The notes beneath the pieces are model-generated. The model was not told where the DNA came from. It did no database searches and saw only the letters and a list, made by a program, of their open reading frames with translations. The translations under genes and the position numbers were made by a program. From the NCBI GenBank assembly GCA_030867875.1, contig JAOWCC010000553.1, positions 831,001 through 895,000 on the forward strand: 64,000 bases of DNA, written 5' to 3'. This DNA is from Actinernus sp. WN-2022. Taxonomy: Eukaryota; Cnidaria; Anthozoa; Actiniaria; Actinernidae. This document shows, one piece after another, positions 22,690-34,175 of this stretch (positions are counted from its first letter, which is position 1; each line of letters opens with the position of its first letter).

Positions 22690-25600
22690 TGGCCCTACTC
22701 TGTGCAGAAACGTGAATTGCACAAATTGTCGGTTGCATCTAAAACCCTTCCAAAGTAAACGTTTTTCACATAATCAACTGCGTAGTACTCTCCTGGTTGA
22801 ATGGGCTGTGGTGGAAATGGAGAAAGCATTTTCTGGTGCAATTCTTTTATCATCAGTTGCCTCTCTAATAGTTCACCTTTGCCTCGAAGGAGATCTTTTA
22901 GTGGCTTCTTTCCCACTCCTCTTTCAAATTCTTCCCAGCGAAACACTTCGACACAAAGGCTCTTCTGCACTTGCTGTCTTGACCAGTTGTAAATAAGAAT
23001 AACAACAAACTTTGAAATCCACTTGTCATCATCTATCGGGGCATTGATTAAGGAATCACCCTCAAAATCAACTCCTCCACTCACAATCAATTGTGCTGGA
23101 AAGCTGCTACATGGCGGAAGTTGAAATTCAGCACACTGGTCATTAAAAAGTGCTTTGATGCCATTTGGCAGACCTAAATGGATTCGGATATTGCTCTTGT
23201 CTTTGTCTGCCGTACTTGTCGCAGCTGTAATGTATCTAAAAATATTAAGCTTCTATTATAATTATAAACTAACTAACTATTAAACTGTAAAAAAATATGT
23301 ACAGGCTTATTACATTACAGCTAAGTTATATCTAAAATATATATATATTAAAAGAGTTAGCTTTAAAAGTTTTGACTTTCTCCATCTTTTCCACAAGCTT
23401 TGGCTTGCCTTTTTTTGATTGAACTGGCGGGATACTCTTTCGCACTGTTGCCACTATACAACTTCGTCACAAGAGGCATCATTCTTGGCAGCATCAAGCT
23501 ACATGTAGGTGGGGCATTTATCACGTTTACCCATCATGCATTCATCATTGCTGCTGTCACAGACCAAGTGATCCACAAATGATCCAGAATATGATGGAAA
23601 ACTTGATATTTCTTTGCTAAGACAGTCTCAAAGCATCTTCACATTGTCATGGTACTGGCAAAGGCAAATTTGTTGTGGCATGGTAGATTCAAGTAAAACA
23701 TTTTTGTGGCCTCAAGGAACAAAATTTACTTAGGCCTATCTTGACATGAGGGTTCTGCTACTGAAACAATCCAAACAAAAGTCTCTTAATGGCCACATCA
23801 AGTGCCATTTTCTTTAACTATGAAAGTATCGGCGTCCTGGGGCTTGTCGAGAAATAGAATCACGGTAGTAGAATTCCTGAACACAATTTACGGTGGATTT
23901 GGAAATGTGCGTCTTTGATTGCTGGGTTTTACTTGATAAGAGAGCCACTTGATTTCACAAGCTGGGAGATAACTGCTTTTCTCTTTCTTGGGCTGTTAGG
24001 AAGAAGGGAAGACACTGGTGTACTGCTTTTTCTAACGCCTGGGAGCTTGTGTGGCAGCCAATTTTTTCTTTAGCCTGTGCAATCTAGCTCTTTCTCTGCA
24101 TTTCCTTCTCTCCATGGCAGCTTTCTTTGGACTAGGAACATTTGTTAGCAAAAATCAAACTGATGACAGCTTGGTAGTTTTGGGCATTCGGAATTAGCCG
24201 GAGGTCAACGTTTGATGACGTAACAGGGGTAATGTTTGTCAATACAGTTATTCCTCTTTCTCCGTAGTTGCAGTTACCGTTTTGTTTAGTTCATTTAAGC
24301 ATTCACTTGCTGCATTGCAATTTCGATTTTGAGCGGATGCAGCTTGCACCTCAGTTCTACAATGGTAAGCACCTTCACAGTTACACTTGATCAATGTCAT
24401 GATGCTTTCTGGTGCGAATGTAATGCCATCTGGTACTGTTGTTGGAAGCGATGTCTTAGAAGATTCATCTCTGACATAACTGTGTTCTCGTGGATCAAAT
24501 GCATGTCTGCAAGTGGATTCTTACGTTGTGGCCCACATTTTGTACCTGATGGCTGACATTGTCTTCCCATTGTTTTTGTTGCTGTAGCTAGCACCGACGA
24601 ATTTGTTGACTGGTCAAAGACATCAGCAATGCGATAACTAACTTGTTTGTTGATGTATGTCTACAGTGGAATGAAACATCGTTGATCATATTATTACAAA
24701 TGTTGGACATAAGCTGCTTCTTGTTAGCTGCTACTGTGAGCACAGCCTTCTATGATGGGAGTGGCATGTTCTCTGTCAACTGATAACACCCTACTAGCTT
24801 CCCATTCCCTTCTCTAGTTACGCTCTTTGTGCTATACTCTCTGTATCTGTTAAAGATCAGGGAGACATCACCTGCAAGTAGCTTTTTCTCTATGTACTTC
24901 TTGAAATTCTCAACGGAATCTGTAATGACACCTTGAGCTGGACAATGGACCACCCACAACAGCAGAGCCATCGAGCACAATTGCTGCAATAGACGAAGTA
25001 CTACATCTTGATGATGACTCTTTTGAGATGCGATTGTTTAGGTCTGATTTTGCTTTGCATATTCTCATCATACCAGAATCAAGAAATACGTTGGCACCGG
25101 AGCTAATTCATATATTCTTGTTATCAATATTTCTTGAACTTGCTTGGATGCCTATCACTCTACTGTAAACTGCCAAGGTGTCGTACCTTTTGGGAGCCAA
25201 TCTTGACATGCTTCTTGCTGTCTGCAATGATTTTGACACGCTTTGAAATTGTATTGTACTCTTTATTTGCTTTGTGCCAATGTTTACTGCCTCATGGACA
25301 TTACTGTGTCATCTATCATCTGACCACTCACAATGTTCACAATATCAGGTGGTGTGATGAAGGATCCAGTGGGTCAATACATAGCTTAATGTTTTCCGAA
25401 TGATCTCTCAATCGGCTCCATCTAAATCTTTGTTTCCTCTTTGTGAGTTTGCTGACTTGTTTGCAATGTCTTGTTCCAAGCAACAACATGTGAAGACCAA
25501 GAGCCCAAGTTTTCAGCGTTTCAGGCTTTAAGGTGATTTCAATAATGCCACCATGCATGAAAGTGCTCTCGATGTACATATTGCTCCAAATTTCATTCCA

Positions 25601-26170
25601 CATCCTGGAACATGCAGGAATCGAAAAGGAAAAAAATATCCCAGTAATGTTTTTTTATTTTTTGGCAAGACAAATAAATTTTGGCCTGCTATTTAGTTTT
25701 TTTACCTGCAACATATTTACCATCAAAGAAATGTTTATTTTTCTCCTTTTTAGTATCAATTACATTGCTAGGCCGTGCCAAGTGAAAAGGGACTTTATGC
25801 TTTTTTTTTTTTTTTGAGATAATTAATTGCAGTTAAAGTTCCGAATGTGCCATTTCACAATGTTTTGTAAGCAATGAATGCCATTGTAACAATGAAGCCA
25901 TAAAAGAGCCTGACAGAAGAAACTTATAAAATGGAGAGCAACTGACAAAAGTTATATCAGTATTATCATCTCGCAGGTCCTTGACAGCTTCTACAACGTC
26001 TGATTCAGGTAGTTTCCTCTTCATTGCTGCTGAGTTAGATGGATGTAGCCCACTGGGCTTAACATAGGGCCTCTTCTGTGTGGCACATTTTGCACTCCAT
26101 CTAGCAACTGCTGGCTGTGAATCAAATTTGTCTGCAGCAGTACCTTCCTCACAGATCCTCAGCACATTCT
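22690..26170 (-). pseudogene. Decayed transposon-like gene, family unclear
   Basis: In minus-strand order. 26165-25850: ADKFDSQPAVARWSAKCAT and SDVVEAVKDLRDDNTDI. 25603-25337: WNEIWSNMYIESTFM, GGIIEITLKPETLKTWALGL and IDPLDPSSH. 24989-24800: ALLLWVVHCPAQGVIT, KKYIEKKLLAGDVSLIFNRY and REYSTKSVTRE. About 23565-23400: LVCDSSNDECMMGK, DEVV-WQQCERVSRQF and SLWKRWRK. 23090-22700: LLERQLMIKELHQKML and GEYYAVDYVKNVYFGRVL. I recall invertebrate predicted proteins with these motifs in this order, present in many copies, but cannot assign a function; repeat-encoded is the best guess. Many frameshifts; no TIRs located. Confidence 0.4.
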
Positions 26171-28115
26171 CGACCCTCTTCTCTCCTTAGCAATTTCTCG
26201 AGTCTGTGTGGACATGATTCATTGTTGAGAAACATGCGCTCAAGGAGGGCATTGCTGATACATCGATGTATTTGTTCCCCCTCAAGCCAGTTGTGATAAC
26301 CATCTCATTTACATCAGCCGGGACTGCGTTCTGAGCCTGGAACCTGTTCGTCCATGTTGTGCAAAACTACTTGGCTGTGAAGGCTTCTGGCATGAACTAA
26401 CTGAAGGACCTCATGCGAGCTCTTATTAGCTAAGGTACTGGTGCAAATAGTACCAATAAAATATATCTTTGGTTCTGCGGAAAAGTGTTTATCTAGTTTA
26501 CATCATATCACATTTTTGTTTGTTGTGGGTACACGTGTATGTATGAAACTCCCTCATGTATTCGATTACTTTTTAGACTGCTATGCCACCATAGTACCTA
26601 TTCCCACTTTTATCACGACATTTGATGTAATGTTTATACGGCTCTAATGTTATGTCAGCTTCGTTATTAGCGTGTGTTTCTACTATTTCCCAAAAACTCG
26701 TGCTTTCTAATAATTTCTTGAACTTCTGCCAGTTTAATTTGTTCCCTAGTTCCCTACTGTTGTGGCCGTGGATGCTCCAAACTCCTATTCTAAGAGATCC
26801 CAGCATATATCTAAAGACAATACCAGGAAAAAGCCGCTAAACAGAACAGAGCAAACACTAAATGTGTTTAGGATCTGCTAATGATTGAGGTGACTAAAAT
26901 AGTAAGATCGAATCTTAAAGGCATGCCTTGTCCATGTTCTTGCATGGTCTTGGCCTCGGCCTCGTTGGTCATACCATCTTTCCCACATATTAGATGTTCG
27001 GTCTCGTGCTTGCATCTGGTATCCATCGTTCATTTGGCTTCGGTCATTCTCGTTGGCTTGTGTACTATACCAGTTATTCATGTAATTTCCTTTAAGGTCT
27101 TGGTCAGCTCGCTCTTGTCGGTTATTGTGCCTTCTATAATGCCCATGGTGTATTTGACCCCTTTAATTCCATATAGTTTCCATACAGGACTTGGTCGGCC
27201 CTCTCTTTTCATTTATCATACCTTCCGTACCACTTGCATGATGCTTGGGTATGTGCATCTGTTCTTTCGCCGCTGGAGTCTCTTCTACAATTCATTGGAT
27301 TGTATGTGGCCCAAGAGTTTCCATAATACCTTGGGTTAGGGTCATAGTGATGTTGTGTCAGCTGTCTGCATCATAATTCCTGCAGGGAAATCCAGGCTGC
27401 GGTCTACTCTGGTATCTTGGTACTTCCATGTAGGCTTTAAGGTTGGCAACAACCATCTTCGTACCTGTTTTGTTGTTGAGGTGAATGTTGTCATAGAAGA
27501 CTTTATGATTTATGCTATTGTTGGGATTTAGTGTAACCATTCTGTTATCCGCAAATGTGGCCCTCCAGTTGGACGCGCATAGCTGTTTGGATTGCGTTCT
27601 TGTTTTGGTCATTGCAATTGTAAGTTAGACCTGAGACCACTATTCACATTGTTCCATTTCTTTTGTGTCTTGTTCACTATTGTTCTGATGTTTTTTTTTG
27701 CAGATTTCGTCATTTGAGATGATACCAATATCATTAGTACTGGTATGCAGGATGGTGTGTTTGTATTCCATGATGTCATGCATGTTTTCTAGGTGATTAA
27801 TCAGTTCTTGCATCCCACCTTGAAAATACTGTTGGTTTACAAAGAACTGGGTAGCGAATCTTACAGAATAAGGATGGCTCCGCGATTTTGCTGATTTCGG
27901 TTTTCCATCCTACCATTATTGGCACTCGCTTCTTTTGTCGATTGTGTGGTATCTCTGTGTGGTGCTTGCAGATCTGGTTCAACAGTGGTACTTTCCTGGT
28001 GTGCTTGGTTCACGTTTTCTGCAGTCTCTATTTCTCTATCGACAAATGTATGAGGTTGAAGTGGGTGATTCAAGAGCGTTTGAGGTGGAGATATTATAGG
28101 TCATCTCCCGATCAG

Positions 28116-29163
28116 GTAGGCTCGGTTTCCAGCCGTGGGGGTTTCTGTGAGCCCGCAATCCTCTCCCCACTCACGGCTGGGCGTGCGAGCTGAGGCATTG
28201 TCAGTTTTTAGCCAATCAAAAACTTGCCACTCAAATCCTGTCGCTGAATGTATTTGCATAATTTATATTGTAAACTTTTCAAAGCCGGACCAGAAGCTTT
28301 GGATTGCTGTTCCAAAATGCGTTTAAATTCGCTTTGGTAAAAATTTGCTTTCGAATAATTCAAGGATTTACACAAGGAAGCATTAAGAGAGTTAGTTTTG
28401 GGTGAAGACACTGTGTCAGTACGCACCGGGTTTGGAAAGTCACTTGGGAAACCGTCACTTGTTGTACCAAGCTCGAAGGTCGCGACTGAACATTTACGGG
28501 TTTCAAACCCGTAAATGTTCAGTCATTTCTTTGCCTATGCAAGACCAGGTAGCCATTCTTACTTCAAAGAAAATTAGTGCTGCCTTTATTGGAGAAGAAA
28601 AGACGGACGACTCCATATTAAAATAGTTATAGAGAGGAAATCGCGTCTGACTGAGGCCACGTTTACGCGTTTAACTCTGCGATCACAGTTCACTTGAAAA
28701 TCGTTGCATCAAACGAGTTTTACAATTCTTTAAGTCCTATGTACTAAGTTTGTGCATTTTTTAAGGTCTCCAAAACATACTCTACACAAGTACTGAGCGG
28801 GAATACTCGACTCTAGCTCAGAATAGTTCCGAGATAACATCTGAACTTTACCCCCGTAGCACTAATATTACAGAGTAACAAATAATGCAGCCAAGTTTCT
28901 CAATAATTTTAAGTGCCGTTTGTTCTTGAGAATTCATTTCACACTTGGAGTTTTAGTTTAGAGTTCCAGTGTGTTTTGAAAGTTTAGAGCCTACGCTACA
29001 GTCGTGAAAGGGTAAACGACTTTTCTTGTCAAAACACGCAAATTGAATAATATTGAATTTTAATCAGCTGACGTCACGGACACGGTGTGTTGAAAGTGCG
29101 CCCAGCCGTTATTGGGGGGAGGCTTTGGAGAAACGACACCCCAACGGCTGAAACCGAGCCTAC
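28116..29163. mobile_element. Non-autonomous TIR element with 7-bp target duplication
   Basis: The ends are inverted repeats: GTAGGCTCGGTTTCCAGCCG at left and, reverse-complemented, GTAGGCTCGGTTTCAGCCG at right. Similarity extends inward about 75 bp (both reach ACGGCTGGGCG). CGATCAG occurs directly outside both ends (28109-28115 and 29164-29170). Removing the element plus one copy rejoins the LINE at the palindromic site CTCCCGATCAGGGAG. The interior holds a near-perfect hairpin (28485-28523). No transposase was found. A 7-bp duplication is unusual for the common superfamilies. Confidence 0.75.
28485..28523. repeat. 39-nt perfect inverted repeat
   Basis: ACTGAACATTTACGGGTTT is followed by one base and then its exact complement, giving a 19-bp stem with a 1-nt centre. 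It lies inside the 28116-29163 element. Confidence 0.9.
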
Positions 29164-29400
29164 CGATCAGGGAGACTCGAAAATTCCTCGGTGGATCATT
29201 CTCTTTCGGCATCAATCGTTAAGTCAGCCTGAGATTTTTGTACCTCTCGTATCGTGTTTTTGAGATCTTCAATTTGTTTCTTTAGGGCACTTATTTCCCT
29301 TCTGTGGGTGTGTGAATCTTTTTGAAGTTCTTTTCGTAGTTTTGTAACCCCAATGTCCATTTCATCTCTGATTGATTCTATTTGCCTGTGCCAATCAATT

Positions 29401-30600
29401 TGTAGCTCCTTGAATTCATTCTTGTGTCATTTATCACATTTACCCATCATGCATTCTTCATTGTTGCGGTTGAAATACCTTTTTGAGATGCATTTTGGGT
29501 CAGGCCAATCAGAAAACATTTTTTGGAAAACATCCCATAATTGTAAGTCTAGATTTTAGCATTATTCCACATAAAGGCACTTACAGTATATGTGTATATT
29601 TGTATCAACGTAAAGGGACTACGTTCTTGGGATTGACTGTATATATATATAGTATCCATACAACGTCATTTAACTCATGTGGAATATATACACTCATTCA
29701 AAAAAACTGTCCAACGTTGATTCTGTATTTTATAGTCATCTCGTAGCGTCATCCACGTGCCTATGCACACCTAGCTGTAAATTGGGTATTATTGTATCTT
29801 ATTTCATATTCGCATATCATTATGAGTGTTATGAATAGTATTCTACATGTATTTCATGACACTCACATTCATACTCAGTTGAATTAAGGTATGGGAGAAA
29901 TATTGATCAGCGTCCCTTCACCAGTCTGTTTCAACTTGTTAAATTAAGTGACTCGCACACATACTACAGCCTCGATCAATTCCATGTCTTGGACTTTTAT
30001 TCCATTAAGAATAACCCCAATCCTTACAATTAATCTCCCAAATCTTACCCCAAACTTAAGTCCAGACATGGGAGAGACAAGCATTTTATCGAAACATAGT
30101 ACAACATTTAAGAAATAGAAAACATTTCCCGTGTTTCTATAGGGTGTTTGGGTGAACGAGAAATGGAAGTGGGAACACGAGTCCAAAGGGCGAAAAACCT
30201 TTTAATTGGAGCGCAAAATTACACGGAATGATGAAGAAAAAGGTATATGGACTGATGCTAAAACTGGATTGACAATACACGGAACACGTAATGTTCAACA
30301 GTTCATTTTGCCTCATGGACTTCACTTCCGACAAAAAAAACGTTGACAGACAGTCTCCAATTTTTTTCTTCTGAAAACCAAAAATATTGTACTTCAAGTA
30401 TTATTGACAATGAGTGGCGATGTTGTATCGGATATACAATGACGAGCCGCTTGTACTTATGATATACACCACATAAAAATTTAAACTTTGATTTCTCCCA
30501 CCTTGCTATCGATGTGGGATGAATTAGTTTCTCACAAAAAACACGTCCCACATCGAAGAGACAGTGTATGCAATAAGAAAGCAGAGCGTAGCGTGCAGAA
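29401..30600. other. No gene recognised
   Basis: AT-rich, with only short frames. A TATATA run lies near 29640. 30542-30600 (ACGTCCCACAT...AAGAAAGCAGAGCGTA) resembles 32761-32815 directly beyond the far end of the next element, so it may be an older repeat into which that element inserted. Confidence 0.4.
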
Positions 30601-30603
30601 AAA

Positions 30604-32760
30604 TACAGTCCCTGTCAAAAGTTTTTCAACCGTATACGGTACCGTATGTGCTTCGGTAAAACGAAGATTCGGTAACCACATGTGGTAGATTTCGTTCGGT
30701 AAACTCCATTCGTTTTAAGACCGAATTCGTTTTCCTGAAAGTGGTAGAGGCACCGATTTCGTTTTACTGAAAGTGGTTCGGTCACCGATTGTGTTTTAAC
30801 GAAAGTGGTTCGGTCACCGATTGTGTTTTAACGAAAGTGGTTCGGTCACCGATTGTGTTTTAACGAAAGTGGTTCGGTCACCGATTGTGTTTTAACGAAA
30901 GTGGTTCAGTCACCGATTTTGTTTTACCGAAAGTGGTTCAGTCACCGATTTCGCTTCACCAAACATTGCAGGTCAAGACAGTCTACAAGTTGTTACTTGT
31001 ACATGTAGTTCACTGCTTGCGACTAAAGTGATTTTTACAACGTTAAAACTGAAAATGCTGAAGTTTAGATTTCAAAAATGATATCTCGTTTTGTCTTCTT
31101 TGAAACGATATATCAAATTGTCGGCGAAGCGTCAGGTCGGTGTCCTGGTGAGATCATCGAAAAACCTATTTGTTTTGATCGTGATTTGTACCGAGAAAGC
31201 CGCGAAGTGGCTAAGAGCATTTCTCTCCTTCCTATTTCTTCTGATAACCTCACTGATAAACTGTACTGAAAAAAAAGGAACTGCTGTGAATATATAACCT
31301 TAAACTTACGCCACAAACTAACAACCGCCGTTCGTTCATAATCTAGCGGCAAACTTTTGAAGCGGGCCCCGCCAATAAGCAATAATCAACAAACAAACTT
31401 TAGCTTCCGTAGTTTAACATTTACGAGAGATTCCTGCGTTGTTCAAGGTTTCGACCAAAAGCATTGCAAATATTTGCGGATTCTGGAAAGGCATGTTTTC
31501 GAAATTAAAATATCAAGATTGTGCAATTGCAATCAGTCACGCGTGAACCTGTCAGTCTGAGTTTTGACAGGTCCTATGTTTGATCAATCGAGGAGCTGAG
31601 ACTTGTTTGTTTCACATCTGACATCAGACCAATCGCTGCAGTCCGGTCTCACAGCAATTATAAACCGCAATGCCAATCACAAATTGACGAAGTGATAAAG
31701 TAAAAAAGTCCAGAAGATTTGGTGCGATCTCACGGCAAAATAACCAATAACGAATTAAAATATCCAAAATGTATTCACCTGGGTGTTTTTATTTGACAGA
31801 ATGGACTCAAACCAGTTTTCGCATTAGGTGAAAACTGTTCAGACCGTAAATAAAATACAAAACTTTGAAAGCATTTGATTCAGTAGGAAGATATCAAGAT
31901 AATTTTTGGTGTGATCTCAAAGCAAAACAAACACTGCTGTCAGAGCTCATTGATTATTCAAAAATGTCACTTCTGTTCGAGCAATTTGAGCAAAATGACT
32001 GATCCCACGTTAAATAAAAAGAATTCCAGAATATTCTATTTGGTAGACGTTTATCACTTGCCAGTATTAAAAGTTGAGAAACTTTCCCGCATTATTTAAC
32101 TCTGCATTCTGCAATAAGATCACATGTTCCGCGAAGGTCGCGACATTCTTGTTGTGTCAAAAACCAGACAATTAGTTTCCACGGCTGAAAGCACATGTAA
32201 GCACCGAAAAGCTCTTGAATCTGTTGAATTGAAAACATACAGCGTACGCAACGACTTTTAAAGAATCATGAAGGGATTGAGGGATAGATTAAAGTATGAA
32301 AGTACAGAAGCCTGTAAAGTTTATCAGATGAATAAAAACGCCGAACTTTGCTACAACTAAACTAGAATTGATCACGTACGTAGCGCCATATTTACATAAC
32401 ATGATGACTATCCGAATTCATTTTACCGAAGGTGGTCGAATCACCGAATTCGTTTTACCGAAGGTGATAGAGTCACCGAATTCGTTTTATTGAAGGTGGT
32501 AGAGTCACCGATTTCGTTTTACTGAAAGTGGTTCGGCCACCAATTTCGTTTTACTGAAAGTGGTTCGGTCACCGATTGTGTTTTAACGAAAGTGGTTCGG
32601 TCACCGATTGTGTTTTACCGAAAGTGGTTCGGTCACCGATTTCGCTTCGCCACATTTCGCCACATTCATTTTACCGAAAGTGGTAAACACATGTGGCACA
32701 TGTGCCACATGCTACCACATGTGGTTCGTACGGTGTGAAAAACTTTTGACAGGGACTGTA
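30604..32760. mobile_element. 2.16-kb TIR element with TA target, minisatellite-bearing
   Basis: A 25-bp perfect inverted repeat bounds it: it starts TACAGTCCCTGTCAAAAG at 30604 and ends CTTTTGACAGGGACTGTA at 32760. CAGTC termini flanked by TA fit the Tc1/mariner superfamily. Subterminal sequence on both sides is built of a 32-bp unit (GTTCGGTCACCGATTGTG, then TTTTAACGAAAGTG) in about 8 copies at left (30680-30965) and about 8 at right (32410-32660), in the same, not inverted, orientation. ACCACATGTGG motifs lie between TIR and arrays. The middle (31000-32400) contains the repeat shared with 5.9-6.2 kb. No transposase is visible, so it is non-autonomous. Confidence 0.8.
31720..32010 (+). repeat. 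Copy of the 5.9-6.2 kb dispersed repeat
   Basis: It matches the reverse complement of 5870-6200 through the landmarks given there. It lies inside the 30604-32760 element, which suggests that the 5.9 kb locus is a decayed relative or that both carry a third family. Confidence 0.55.
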
Positions 32761-32829
32761 GGTCCCACATGGAAAAGATGGTGTGTACGCAGTAAGAGAG
32801 CAGATGTACTTTGTAATTTCTGTATCATT

Positions 32830-33960
32830 TGATACAGAATACTAATAGTCTAACTATAATTTTGTATATCCACATGATCCGAATGGTGGGTCTGGATTGG
32901 CTAGTACCCTTATGAATTAGTAATGATATTATAATGATCTTTACAAAGAGATAAACCAAACTGAGATTCAAGAGAACCCCTTTGAGAAGGTTCATGCTAA
33001 TGCAAAATTGTGGAATGGGCTTTTTTGTTCCCTTGGGGGCAAGAGACTAGGGTACTCGAAAGATCGCATAACACCCTACATACATTGTATGGCTTACCAT
33101 GTCCCATATTGCATTAAGCTGTTTGGTTCATTTAAAAAGTTCACTGGCCAGGGTGTAGAAAACAAATGATGATCCAAAAAGAGCTTATTACTCGGGCCAG
33201 CGTAGGCTGGGCCCGAGTCAAGTTTCGCAAGTGTTTATTATTTTTATTATTTTCTGTGTCGACCTTTCGCACCGTCAACCAATCAGAATTGATTCCCCAC
33301 GGGATAAACACGCGGGACAGGTTTTTTTCTCTGAAATATCCAAGATGGCGGCTACAAAGGACTTGTGCCCTGTTATGGCAAATCACCTTAAGTTTTTGGG
33401 CCATTTTTGCTGAAACCAAAGGCTTCTTAGACAGAAATACCAAGATGTTAAGTTTTTCTAGGGCAGACAGGAGTTCTACGGGCCGTTTGCATGGAAAATT
33501 CTCACGTTTTTATATACGAAAGGAGTCTGAGAATGAGATTGCGTCCGCGTCCAAATTATTTGGTAAGTAAACACAAATGTTTAATACCAGGTTGCAGTGT
33601 TGATATTAATTATTTCCTCTTAAAGTTTAAATGGCTTCTAAAAGACTAGAAAATGGGCTCCAGTAATTGGCCCAATTTATCAGTTCTTTTGGTAAAATAG
33701 GAATACGGATCCAGGAATACTTCTAAACAAGCGGGAAGATCTGTGAAGACAGATGACTCCAATAATAAAAAAACGAGTGGAAATCGCATGTTTATTTCTG
33801 AAATGGACTCATGCAGTCTGTAATTTATTTGAGAACTAATAATTTATTTTTAATTTCAAAGTTACATCATCTATATGTATTTCTAATTTCATTACAATTG
33901 GATTAATTTTATCTGAACTAAGTTTGAGCCTATAACAGAAAGATGGTAGCCTCCAGTTTG
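32830..33960. other. No gene recognised; one hairpin
   Basis: A short hairpin ACTCGGGCC(AGCGTAGG)CTGGGCCCGAGT lies at 33190-33220 and may be the end of a decayed foldback element. The plus frame at 33166-33570 (134 codons) overlaps open antisense and resembles nothing known to me. Confidence 0.35.
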
Positions 33961-33971
33961 CTTAAACTGCA

Positions 33972-34175
33972 TTCCAGTAAGCTCAGTGGTTAAGTGTCTG
34001 TTGTGCAGGAAGTATAGTAGGTTCAAATCCCGATTGGTCGACCTTCAAATAAGTGGGAGAACTGGTACTGCCTTTGCTCTGACATCTGCAAATGGTTAGA
34101 CCTTGTAGGCCGACACTGAGAATGCAACCAAATCTCTGGTTAAGTGACCACCCTCAAGTGTAGTGGTGGATATAG
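33972..34175 (+). mobile_element. Degenerate tRNA-derived SINE
   Basis: It contains GTAAGCTCAGTGGTTAAGTG (A-box-like), GGTTCAAATCCCGATTGG (B box) and the body landmark CAAATGGTTAGACCTT shared with the SINE at 18508. It is more diverged and lacks the CTTTA tail. Confidence 0.7.

Larger units (their letters stand above)
26573..29400 (-). mobile_element. LINE 5' half with SGNH-type ORF1, interrupted
   Basis: ORF1 order, leftwards: a coiled-coil segment at about 29400-29210 (ELQIDWHRQIESIRDEMD, KKQIEDLKNTIREV); an SGNH-hydrolase-like domain with HTSTNDIGIISNDEI (about 27740-27700) and VFYDNIHLNNKTGTKMVV (27510-27455); then an N/R/Q-rich tail (27081-26900). ORF2 starts near 26806 with GSLRIGVWSIHGHNSRELGN, an APE endonuclease start (WNIHG type). 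Esterase-type ORF1 plus APE endonuclease is known from CR1-clade LINEs. The copy ends early in ORF2, and ORF1 is split by the DNA element at 28116-29163. Confidence 0.6.

Noticed and set aside
26881..27339. 152-codon plus-strand ORF
   Set aside because: It is antisense to the ORF1 C-terminal part of the minus-strand LINE, whose protein motifs are convincing.
29640..29655. TATA box
   Set aside because: TATATATATA run with no gene start or conserved context downstream.
30680..32660. CRISPR array (32-bp repeats)
   Set aside because: The units are directly contiguous without unique spacers, lie within a transposon and occur in animal DNA.
33166..33570. 134-codon ORF
   Set aside because: The antisense strand is also open over much of it, and neither product resembles a known protein.
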